Assembly (NCBI GenBank): GCA_047600785.1
Contig: JASGKH010000002.1
Coordinates: forward strand, 2,418,001-2,482,000
Source: Breznakibacter sp047600785
GTDB taxonomy: Bacteria; Bacteroidota; Bacteroidia; Bacteroidales; Marinilabiliaceae
Direction: 5' to 3'
Length of the DNA stretch: 64,000 nt
The notes beneath the pieces are model-generated. The model did no database searches and was not told the DNA's origin. It was given only the letters and a program-made list of their open reading frames with translations. Below are positions 50,890 through 58,596 of the stretch, one piece after another. How positions within the stretch are numbered: position 1 is the first letter of the stretch; each line of letters opens with the position of its first letter. The position numbers and the translations under genes are program-made.

Positions 50890-52260
50890 ATGGAACGATT
50901 TTTAAAGGACCGCAGCAATCAAATACTCACCAAAGGCAAAGACGGCCATGAACTGGTGTGTGACAAGAAAAGCCTTGCCGGATCGGTAAGCCAGCGTGCC
51001 TGCGTGTTCTGTGGCTCGCGTGTGGTGCTGTACCCCATTGCCGACGCACTGCACCTGATACACGGCCCCATTGGCTGTGCCGCTTACACGTGGGACATAC
51101 GTGGTGCCCAATCGAGCGGCCCGCAACTGCACCGCCTCAGCTTTTCGACCGATTTGGGGGAGCGGGACGTGGTGTTTGGCGGCGAAAAAAAATTGTACCG
51201 TGCCATTACCGAACTCATTGACGCTTACAAACCCCAAGCCGCATTCGTATACTCCACCTGCATCGTGGGCGTGATCGGCGACGATGTGGCCGCCGTGTGC
51301 AGGCGCGTGTCGGCCGAAAAAGGCATCGATGTGCTTCCCGTCATGAGCGAAGGTTTTAAAGGCACCAAAAAAGACGGTTACAAAGCGGCATGCGATGCGC
51401 TGTCAAAGCTCATCGGGACCGATGACAATTACGAGGCGCCACCGTTCAGCATCAACATATTGGGCGACTTCAACCTTGCCGGTGAACTTTGGATTCTGGC
51501 CGAATATTACAAACGCATCGGCATCAACCTCATCAGCTGCCTGACCGGCGATGGCCGCGTGGCCGAAATCCGCCGTGCCCACAAAGCCTCGCTCAACGTG
51601 GTACAATGCTCTGGTTCGATGATGACGCTGGCCAAAGAAATGAAGGAAAAATATGGCATCCCGTTCATCAAAGTATCCTACTTCGGCATTGAAGACATGT
51701 CGGATGCGTTGTACGAAGTGGCCCGTTTTTTCAAAAACGACGCATTGATCGGAAACACCCGCACGTTGGTGGCCGAAGAGCTCGGCAAACTAATGCCGGC
51801 CCTTGCCCCTTACCGCAACGATTTGATGGGCAAAAAAGCAGCCATCTACGTGGGGGGCGCATTCAAAGCCATCAGTCTGGTCAAGGCCCTCAGGCTCATT
51901 GGCATGAAAACCGTGCTGGTGGGATCGCAAACGGGCAACGCCGATGACTATAACCTTCTGAAGAAACTGTGCGACGAAGGCACGATCATCGTAGACGACA
52001 GCAACCCCAACGAACTTTCTGAATTTGTCAGAGAAACAGGAGCTAACCTGTTCATCGGCGGAGTAAAGGAACGCCCCATTGCCCACAAAATAGGCATTGG
52101 TTTTTGCGACCATAACCATGAACGCAAAGAAGCGCTGGCCGGCTACATCGGCATGATCAACTTCGCCAGGGAGGTACATGCCTCGGTGATGAGTCCGGTA
52201 TGGAAATTTGTAAACAAAGGCAGACTCCGGGATTTGGAGATGCCAGACAGACAGATTTAG
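50890..52260 (+). CDS. nifE: Nitrogenase cofactor scaffold NifE
   Basis: A 456-residue protein paralogous to NifD. With NifN it receives NifB-co and is the platform where molybdenum and homocitrate are added. Signatures: SQRACVFCGSRVVLYPIADA, HGPIGCAAYTWDIRG, YSTCIVGVIGDD, EGFKGTKKDGY and the cluster-binding cysteine in VVQCSGSMM. It lacks the FeMo-co His ligand motif of NifD. Its last codons (EMPDRQI) and stop lie in a short repeat that recurs, inverted, before nifV. That suggests the C-terminus was trimmed or extended by repeat insertion. Confidence 0.96.
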   Translation: MERFLKDRSNQILTKGKDGHELVCDKKSLAGSVSQRACVFCGSRVVLYPIADALHLIHGPIGCAAYTWDIRGAQSSGPQLHRLSFSTDLGERDVVFGGEKKLYRAITELIDAYKPQAAFVYSTCIVGVIGDDVAAVCRRVSAEKGIDVLPVMSEGFKGTKKDGYKAACDALSKLIGTDDNYEAPPFSINILGDFNLAGELWILAEYYKRIGINLISCLTGDGRVAEIRRAHKASLNVVQCSGSMMTLAKEMKEKYGIPFIKVSYFGIEDMSDALYEVARFFKNDALIGNTRTLVAEELGKLMPALAPYRNDLMGKKAAIYVGGAFKAISLVKALRLIGMKTVLVGSQTGNADDYNLLKKLCDEGTIIVDDSNPNELSEFVRETGANLFIGGVKERPIAHKIGIGFCDHNHERKEALAGYIGMINFAREVHASVMSPVWKFVNKGRLRDLEMPDRQI

Positions 52261-52334
52261 AAGGCCATAAAGAATGTTCTTCGCATTTACAAACGACCTA
52301 TCTGACTAAGATCTAAACGTCTAAAAACTTACCC

Positions 52335-53738
52335 ATGGATAAACTCCCCTATCTCACCGAACGAACCCCGTTCACGGCCACCCGAAACGCCTGCAAGCTT
52401 TGCGCCCCGCTTGGTGCCAGCATGGCTTTTAAAGGTGTGGAAGGCTGCGTGCCGCTTATCCACGGCGGACAAGGCTGCGCCACTTACATACGTCGTTACC
52501 TCATCAGCCACTTTCGGGAACCGGTCGACATTGCATCGTCGAACTTCAGTGAAGAGACGACCATTTTCGGTGGATCGGCCAACCTGACCATGGCCCTCGA
52601 TAATGTGACCCACACTTACAATCCCGGTGCCATAGGCGTGGCCACCACTTGCCTGAGTGAAACCATTGGCGAAGATGTCAACCTGATGCTTAAGAAAGTC
52701 ATCGGCGCCCGGAACGGTAAAGGTCCTACGCTGGTCCCCGCCTCCACGCCCAGTTACCGCGGTTCCCATGTCGACGGATTCCAGGAAGCCGTGCGTGCGC
52801 TGGTGCAAACCATGGCCATCGGCAACACGCCCGTCGATCAGATCAATGTGCTCCCGGGCATGGCATCACCCGCAGATATCCGTCATCTCAAAGAAATACT
52901 CAACGCCTTTGGGGTGAATTATGTGTTGTTGCCCGACTACTCCGACACATTGGACAATCCGTTATGGGACAATTACAAGCGCATTCCCGACGGAGGGACC
53001 AAACCGTCGGACATCGCCACCATGGGCGGCTCGTTCGCCACGGTGGAACTGGGGTCGGTATACGCACAAAACGGCGCAAAAATGGCCGGAAGCGACATTG
53101 GTGCCGTGCAAACGGCCGCCAAATGGCTCGAAACCAACCATGGTGTGCCCCGCCACAACCTGCCCCTGCCCATCGGGGCCAACCAAACAGACAAACTGAT
53201 GGAGACGCTATCGACCCTGAGCGGCAAACCCATCCCCGTCGAAATCACCAAAGAACGCGGACGCCTGATCGACAGCTACATCGACGGGCACAAATACGTG
53301 TTCGGCAAACGCGCCGTGGTATACGGCGAAGAGGACTTCGTGGCCTCGATGGCCGCATTCCTCGACGAAATCGGCGTGGAGGTCATCATGGCCGCATCGG
53401 GCGGCCACACGGGCGTACTCAAATCGCAAATCGAAACCCTCTGTCCGGAAAAAGGGCATAAGACCGAGGTCCTGGCCGGCATCGACTTCGAAAAGATCAG
53501 TGAGTATTGCCACGACCATAAACCGGACTTACTGGTGGGCAACAGCAAGGGTTATTACATCGCCCGCGCGCTCGACATCCCCATCATCCGCGTGGGTTTC
53601 CCCATCCACGACCGTTTCGGGGGACACCGCATCCTGCACCTTGGCTACCGGGGTACGCAACAATTGTTTGACACCATTGTAAACGCGTTGCTGGAGAAAA
53701 AGCAAGACGATTCGGAAATAGGATTCAAGTACCTCTAA
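52335..53738 (+). CDS. nifN: Nitrogenase cofactor scaffold NifN
   Basis: A 467-residue protein paralogous to NifK and partner of NifE. Signatures: ATRNACKLCAPLGASMAFKG, IHGGQGCATYIRRYLISHFR, TTCLSETIGEDVN, TPSYRGSHVDGF and GRLIDSYIDGHKYVFGKRAV. The C-terminus (LGYRGTQQLFDTIVNALLEK) lacks a NifB fusion seen in some clostridia. It follows nifE by 74 bp. Confidence 0.96.
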   Translation: MDKLPYLTERTPFTATRNACKLCAPLGASMAFKGVEGCVPLIHGGQGCATYIRRYLISHFREPVDIASSNFSEETTIFGGSANLTMALDNVTHTYNPGAIGVATTCLSETIGEDVNLMLKKVIGARNGKGPTLVPASTPSYRGSHVDGFQEAVRALVQTMAIGNTPVDQINVLPGMASPADIRHLKEILNAFGVNYVLLPDYSDTLDNPLWDNYKRIPDGGTKPSDIATMGGSFATVELGSVYAQNGAKMAGSDIGAVQTAAKWLETNHGVPRHNLPLPIGANQTDKLMETLSTLSGKPIPVEITKERGRLIDSYIDGHKYVFGKRAVVYGEEDFVASMAAFLDEIGVEVIMAASGGHTGVLKSQIETLCPEKGHKTEVLAGIDFEKISEYCHDHKPDLLVGNSKGYYIARALDIPIIRVGFPIHDRFGGHRILHLGYRGTQQLFDTIVNALLEKKQDDSEIGFKYL

Positions 53739-53742
53739 TTAA

Positions 53743-53820
53743 ACACAGAGACACTAAGACACAGAGAAAACAGAACATACCCCAAAAAAGGAGATAAAAA
53801 CTCCGTGCCTCTGTGCTGAA
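53743..53820. repeat. nifN-nifB spacer: imperfect inverted repeat
   Basis: The left half reads ACACAGAGACACTAAGACAC and the right half CTCCGTGCCTCTGTGCTG. Together they can fold into an imperfect hairpin around an A-rich centre (CCCCAAAAAAGGAG). Similar in style, not in sequence, to other nif spacers here. Confidence 0.55.
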
Positions 53821-53839
53821 AACTAAAAATCGCCAAACC

Positions 53840-55105
53840 ATGAACACACTCGACTTCAAAAAACACCCCTGCTTCAACAAAGAAGCACATCACGAGTTTG
53901 CACGCGTGCACCTGCCCGTAGCGCCCCAATGCAATGTGAAGTGCAACTACTGCAACCGCAAGTTCGACTGCGTGAACGAAAGCCGTCCGGGAGTGACCAG
54001 CAGCGTGTTGTTGCCAGAGCAGGCCATCGCATACCTCGACAATTTGGTAAAGATCATGCCGAACCTGTCAGTGGTGGGCATTGCAGGCCCTGGCGATCCG
54101 TTTGCCAACCCCGAACAAACCATGGCGACCATGCGGTTGGTCCGCCAAAAATACCCCGACATGCTGTTGTGCGTCTCTACCAACGGACTGAACGTAGCCC
54201 CCTACGTGGATGAACTGGCCGCACTGGAGGTGTCGCACGTCACCGTGACGCTCAATGCCGTCGATCCGGCCATTCTCAATAAAATATACGCATGGATACG
54301 CCATGACAAACGCGGCTACTTTGGCGAACAAGCGGGCGAAGTAATGCTGGAACAACAATTGAAAGCCATCGACCTGTTAAAAGCAGCCAACATTGTGGTG
54401 AAAGTAAACACGATCGTGGTACCGGGCATCAATGACCATCACGTGGTGGAGGTGGCCAAAGCCATGGCGGCCAAAGGCGTCGATCTGATGAACACCATTC
54501 CCTTGTTCCCTGTCGAAGGAACACCGTTTGCCGATCTCAAAGAACCCGGTTCGTCGTTCATGAAAGAGCTGCGGAAAGGCATCGAAACATACCTGCCTCC
54601 CATGAGCCACTGCGCCCGTTGTCGCGCCGATGCCGCCGGAATGTTGGGCAACGACAGTGCCGAAGCCGCCCAGTTGTTGCGCGAAGCGTCCAAACTGGTG
54701 ATCACCGACGGAGAGGAACGCCCCTACGTGGCCGTGGCCAGCTACGAAGGTATCCTAGTGAACCAACATCTTGGCGAAGCCGATAAACTGTACGTGTTCC
54801 GTGAAACCCCAAACGGTTACAAACTGGTCAACCAACGCATCACCCCGCCATCGGGCAAGGGAGACAACCGCTGGGAGGAACTGGCCATGATACTGAGCGA
54901 CTGCAGGGCCGTATTGGTCGGCGGCATCGGCCCCAGGCCGTCGTCCATCCTGAAAAGGAACGGCATCCACATTGTCGAGATGAGCGGATTGATCGACGAA
55001 GGGCTCGACCACGTGTACAAATCCAAAGAGCTCCGTACCCTTTGCAAAAGCGAAATGTTCAAATGCGGCAGCAATTGCAAAGGGAACGCCACCGGATGCG
55101 GATGA
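53840..55105 (+). CDS. nifB: Nitrogenase cofactor biosynthesis radical SAM protein NifB with NifX-like tail
   Basis: A 421-residue protein from ATG 53840; an upstream GTG would lie in the spacer repeat. The radical SAM cluster is CNVKCNYC (Cys31, 35, 38). IAGPGDPFANPEQT, VTVTLNAVDP and the RGYFGEQAGEVMLEQQ region follow, with MSHCARCRADAAG near 255-270 binding further clusters. From about residue 300 (PYVAVASYEGILVNQHLGEA) a NifX/NafY-like domain is fused, ending in a Cys-rich tail (MFKCGSNCKGNATGCG). NifB makes NifB-co, the carbide-containing 8Fe core. The fused tail may stand in for a separate NifX, which is absent. Confidence 0.97.
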   Translation: MNTLDFKKHPCFNKEAHHEFARVHLPVAPQCNVKCNYCNRKFDCVNESRPGVTSSVLLPEQAIAYLDNLVKIMPNLSVVGIAGPGDPFANPEQTMATMRLVRQKYPDMLLCVSTNGLNVAPYVDELAALEVSHVTVTLNAVDPAILNKIYAWIRHDKRGYFGEQAGEVMLEQQLKAIDLLKAANIVVKVNTIVVPGINDHHVVEVAKAMAAKGVDLMNTIPLFPVEGTPFADLKEPGSSFMKELRKGIETYLPPMSHCARCRADAAGMLGNDSAEAAQLLREASKLVITDGEERPYVAVASYEGILVNQHLGEADKLYVFRETPNGYKLVNQRITPPSGKGDNRWEELAMILSDCRAVLVGGIGPRPSSILKRNGIHIVEMSGLIDEGLDHVYKSKELRTLCKSEMFKCGSNCKGNATGCG

Positions 55106-55197
55106 AAAAGAGCTGTCGGCCGTTAGTTTTTTAGTAACCCAAATTATAAACCATCCTTCAGCTTTCCTTTTGGGACTGGGGGCTTTATTTAACAATC

Positions 55198-55504
55198 ATG
55201 AAAAAACCCGATTATCACATTTTGGTATGCAACTCGTTCCGGGTTGCCGGCGATGCCCAGGGCTTCTGCAACAAAAAAGGAGCTACCGATTTGCTCCAGT
55301 ACCTGTCGGACGAATGCAACGACCGTGGCCTGGATGTGACCATTACCTGCACGGCTTGCCTGAACGTGTGCTCACAAGGTCCCATCATGGTGGTGCACCC
55401 GAACAATCTATGGTACGGCGGTATCACCACCGACCGCATCGAACGAAATCCTCGATGCCCTTGAAAACGACGAAGCGGTGGAGGAATACCTGATCACAGA
55501 CTAA
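55198..55504 (+). CDS. Thioredoxin-like [2Fe-2S] ferredoxin of the nif cluster (one frameshift)
   Basis: The uninterrupted frame gives 88 residues to a stop at 55462-55464. The last residues (RIERNPRCP) do not fit the family. Removing one A of the AA at 55442-55443 gives RIDEILDALENDEAVEEYLI and a stop at 55502-55504, about 101 residues in total and a normal family ending. Ligand candidates Cys11, Cys24, Cys54 and Cys58 have the spacing of the Clostridium pasteurianum 2Fe ferredoxin, which is known to associate with its MoFe protein. Cys40 and Cys51 are extra. A role in electron supply or protection of nitrogenase is likely. It lies between nifB and nifV. Confidence 0.85.
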
Positions 55505-55632
55505 GTGAAAAGAAGACCAACAGAAGATAGACTGACAGATAAGATTTTCAGAGACTTCAAGAGGCCAACACCCACACGGTCCCGTCTAACTGTCTGGCAT
55601 CTAAACGTCTGATCTCTCAAAAAAAGACGCTC
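55505..55632. repeat. Ferredoxin-nifV spacer: reiterated words in inverted arrangement
   Basis: A purine-rich left part (GAAGATAGACTGACAGATAAG) faces a pyrimidine-rich right part (GTCTAACTGTCTGGCATC, then TAAACGTCTGATCTC), forming an imperfect hairpin. ATCTAAACGTCT (55599-55610) also occurs at 52311-52322 before nifN. CTGTCTGGCATC (55590-55601) is the exact complement of the end of nifE (52239-52250). Confidence 0.6.
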
Positions 55633-56763
55633 ATGAAACACCTCATTGACACAACGCTGCGCGATGGAGAACAAGCACCCGGTGTAGTGTTTACGCTGGC
55701 CGAAAAACTGCACATCGCACAACTTCTGGATGATGCTGGTGTGCCGGAACTGGAGATCGGCACACCTGTCATGTCGATCCACGAACAGGATGAGATCCGC
55801 ACGTTGTTGTCACAGGGGTTCGGTTTTAAGGCCACGGCATGGGCACGGGCCACGGCCGGTGATCTGGATGCCTGCGAGAAATCTGGGGTCGAACGTATCA
55901 ACGTCTCTTTTCCCGTATCGGACATCCAACTGGCCGCCATGGGCAAAGACGCCAAATGGCTGTTCGACCAAATGGCACATATCCTTCCCCAGGCCATCAA
56001 TCGTTTTGCGTACGTGAGCGTGGGGGCACAAGATGCCTCGCGGGCCAATCCCGCGTTGCTGAAACAGTTGGTGCTGGGGGCAGTGGCTTATGGGGCCGGG
56101 CGCATCAGGCTGGCCGATACGGTGGGCGTGATGAACCCCTTTTCGGTGCAAGAGATGTTTACGGGATTTGCCGGTTGTTTTGCCGACATCGATTTCGAGT
56201 TTCACGGACACAATGACCTGGGAATGGCTACCGCCAACACCGTCGCGGCATTGTCGGCAGGGGCAAAATGCGCAAGCGTCACCGTAAACGGCTTAGGCGA
56301 ACGGTGCGGCAACGCCCCGCTGGAAGAAGTGACGGCCGCCTGGAAGCACAGCTTTGGAGGAAACCTGGGCATTGACCTAAAAAAGTGTGTGGAGTTGAGC
56401 CGGTACGTCGAAAAGATATCGGGACGGTTCATGGGACTTTCAAAGCCCATTAGCGGCGATATGGCCATGTGCCACGAAAGCGGCGTACATACCCGCTGCC
56501 TGATGAACAACCCGCTGGCTTACCAACCGTTTCTGGCCGAGGAGATCGGCGCCGAAACCAGTTTCATCATCGGCAAGCATTCGGGTTCCGCAAGCATTAT
56601 GCAAATACTTTCGCAAAACCAGATCTCCGTCACCGACGATCAATGCCGCCGCATACTGGACGTAGCCAAAGAAGCCTCGTCGGCACGCAAAGGCCCCCTT
56701 TCCGAAAGCGAATTGATAGGGTTGGCCGTAAGGTACCTGTACACCAGCAGCAACAAGTCGTAA
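55633..56763 (+). CDS. nifV: Homocitrate synthase NifV
   Basis: A 376-residue enzyme of the DRE-TIM family. Signatures: LIDTTLRDGEQAPGVVFTLA, ELEIGTPVMS, RLADTVGVMNPF, the metal-binding FHGHNDLGMATAN, and NGLGERCGNAPLEEV. It condenses acetyl-CoA and 2-oxoglutarate to R-homocitrate, the organic ligand of FeMo-co. Its place at the end of the nif cluster separates it from leucine or lysine pathway homologues. Its presence supports a true molybdenum-homocitrate cofactor. Confidence 0.95.
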   Translation: MKHLIDTTLRDGEQAPGVVFTLAEKLHIAQLLDDAGVPELEIGTPVMSIHEQDEIRTLLSQGFGFKATAWARATAGDLDACEKSGVERINVSFPVSDIQLAAMGKDAKWLFDQMAHILPQAINRFAYVSVGAQDASRANPALLKQLVLGAVAYGAGRIRLADTVGVMNPFSVQEMFTGFAGCFADIDFEFHGHNDLGMATANTVAALSAGAKCASVTVNGLGERCGNAPLEEVTAAWKHSFGGNLGIDLKKCVELSRYVEKISGRFMGLSKPISGDMAMCHESGVHTRCLMNNPLAYQPFLAEEIGAETSFIIGKHSGSASIMQILSQNQISVTDDQCRRILDVAKEASSARKGPLSESELIGLAVRYLYTSSNKS

Positions 56764-56807
56764 GGCACAAACATGAAAACCAAGCCACCGACATCCAACC
56801 AAATACC

Positions 56808-57194
56808 ATGAACGGATACATAACTATTTTCGAGACCGGGATGCAGTATGCCCAATCAGCCGAATCGCTGGCCAGAGGCAGCCGGTTTCTGCCCAGCATG
56901 GCCTTGAACATGATCGGCCTGGCCACGGAATGCCTGTTGGGCAGCGTGGTGGAAAAATACGATTTGTACGTGCCCCATGTCAGTGTGGGCACGTTGGGGC
57001 AGGCACTTGCCAAAGCAGGGCGTTTCCCTGAAGCCCTGCAGCCACATCTCAAACTGTTGTCGTTGGGATGCGCCGTTTGTTCGGTGTCGGGCGACGATGC
57101 AAAGTTTGCACCCAACATCGACAAATTGCTGAATGCGTTTGCCCACATTAAAGATTGGGTGGCAACCGAGATGATCGAAAAAGCCCCGGCCTAA
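56808..57194 (+). CDS. Unassigned 128-residue protein at the end of the nif cluster
   Basis: ATG 56808 lies 44 bp after nifV on the same strand. The frame is open further upstream only because it shadows nifV. The protein is predicted to be all helical (ARGSRFLPSMALNMIGLATE, then CLLGSVVEKYDLYVPHVSVG, LGQALAKAGRFPEALQPHLK, IDKLLNAFAHIKDWVATEMI). The helix pattern with the P-H pair recalls HEPN-fold proteins, but the RX4-6H nuclease motif is missing. Three cysteines (TEC, CAVC) could hold a metal or cluster. I do not recognise a family. Its stop codon overlaps that of the convergent permease gene. Co-transcription with nifV suggests a nitrogenase-related role; this is inference. Confidence 0.75.
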   Translation: MNGYITIFETGMQYAQSAESLARGSRFLPSMALNMIGLATECLLGSVVEKYDLYVPHVSVGTLGQALAKAGRFPEALQPHLKLLSLGCAVCSVSGDDAKFAPNIDKLLNAFAHIKDWVATEMIEKAPA

Positions 57195-58435
57195 TCGAAA
57201 CGGATGGCCCTCGACGGCGAAATGCGTGCCACGAAATACGAGGGGCCAAGCAACATCAGGGTCGTAACGGCAACAGAACCCGCGTTGAGCACTATCAGGT
57301 AAGTGGGATCAATGTAAACAGGGACTTTTTCCAGGTAATAGTTGGTCGGGTCCAATGATATCAAACCCGTGCATTTTTGCAACAAACAAAGCCCGATCCC
57401 CACGACGTTGCCCCATAACAAACCACGTCCCACAATTGAAACGGCCACATATACAAACACTTTTCGCAACAACAGGTTGCCGGCCCCCAAAGCTTTAAGG
57501 ATACCGATCATGTTGGTCCGTTCCAAAATAAGGATAAGCAGCCCCGAAATCATGTTAAACCCGGCCACCAAAGTAATCAGTGCCAGTATGACCACAATAT
57601 TGGTATCGAGCAGATCGAGCCAGCCGAATATTTGCGGTTGCGACTCTTTGATGGACCGTGTGCGGAGCATAATGCCATCGGGATCGATATAACCGGCGGT
57701 TACCATACGTGCCTGCCCGGCAATATCATCAATCTGGTCAAAATCGTTTACCAGCACCTCGTACCCGGCAATTTGGCCATCATCCCAATTGTTAAGCTTT
57801 TGCACCTGGCGGAAATCCACAACGGCAAAAAGCTCATCGAACTCGGGCAAACTGGAATCGAAAATGCCCGCCACCACAAATTTGCGGGCCCTTATTTGTT
57901 TTTCGAGGAAATACATCGGCACGCCGTCGCCGACCTTCAAACGAAGCATATTGGCCACCGGCTTCGATACCAATATCTGGTTCGATGCAGAATCGGCGGG
58001 AAGTTCCGGTATCTCTCCCTCAATCAATATGTTTTTAAAGAACGACCAATCGTAATCGGTCGATACCCCTTTGAGCACCAACCCGTGTACCTCGCCCCCC
58101 GCTTTTATGATACCCGGTTTGGAGATGAATTTCTGCACGTGCCGGACCCCTTTTATAGCTTTCAGCTCAGCCAGCAATCCTTCGTTCTCGCGAATGGGAT
58201 TGACTTCGTACGACAAATTGTAGTCGTAGCTCATTACCTGGATGTGCCCGCCAAACCCGATGACTTTCTCGCGCACTTCCTTTTTAAAGCCCAAGCCCAC
58301 GGCCACCGAAATAATCATCACGGCCATGCCAAGGGCCACGCCAAGGGTTGCTACTTTCACGACAGGCCCGGCCAGTACTTTACCCGCAACCTCTCCTTTC
58401 CGAATACGGTTGGCTATAAAAAGTGCTAAGTTCAT
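57191..58435 (-). CDS. LolC/LolE-type ABC transporter permease (FtsX-like)
   Basis: A 414-residue inner-membrane protein with one N-terminal TM helix (VATLGVALGMAVMIISVAV), a large periplasmic MacB-like domain (FGGHIQVMSYDYNLSYEVN onward), and three C-terminal TM helices (VVILALITLVAGFNMISGLL and following) ending SPSRAIRFD. This layout matches the permeases that extract lipoproteins from the inner membrane. No ATPase gene adjoins it here. ATG 58435 is preferred over upstream TTG/GTG codons. Confidence 0.88.
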   Translation of the reverse strand: MNLALFIANRIRKGEVAGKVLAGPVVKVATLGVALGMAVMIISVAVGLGFKKEVREKVIGFGGHIQVMSYDYNLSYEVNPIRENEGLLAELKAIKGVRHVQKFISKPGIIKAGGEVHGLVLKGVSTDYDWSFFKNILIEGEIPELPADSASNQILVSKPVANMLRLKVGDGVPMYFLEKQIRARKFVVAGIFDSSLPEFDELFAVVDFRQVQKLNNWDDGQIAGYEVLVNDFDQIDDIAGQARMVTAGYIDPDGIMLRTRSIKESQPQIFGWLDLLDTNIVVILALITLVAGFNMISGLLILILERTNMIGILKALGAGNLLLRKVFVYVAVSIVGRGLLWGNVVGIGLCLLQKCTGLISLDPTNYYLEKVPVYIDPTYLIVLNAGSVAVTTLMLLGPSYFVARISPSRAIRFD

Positions 58436-58596
58436 GGTCACCAAAAATAGGTAAAATTGGCAGAAGAAAGGTAGAGACGCAGAGGTACGGAGCCAGAAAT
58501 GATTTTGTGTTCAATTCTTAAGGAACGGCGACACGAAATTTGCAGATCAAAATCCCATCGGCCCCATCTTCAATCCCATTGCTTTTGCCCCTCCCC

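Noticed and set aside
47405..53738. Alternative (V or Fe-only) nitrogenase, or two nitrogenases side by side
   Set aside because: There is no vnfG/anfG gene. The first pair has all MoFe ligands, and the second pair has the NifE/NifN signatures. nifV and nifB complete a molybdenum system.
55438..55446. Programmed +1 frameshift in the ferredoxin gene
   Set aside because: There is no slippery codon followed by a stop or pausing signal at the join, and the same single-base pattern recurs in four unrelated places, favouring a sequence error.
56469..56807. N-terminal extension of orf128 to 241 residues
   Set aside because: This part runs in another frame through the 3' half of nifV and reads as low-quality Arg/Pro-rich sequence. 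ATG 56808 after the nifV stop is the sensible start.
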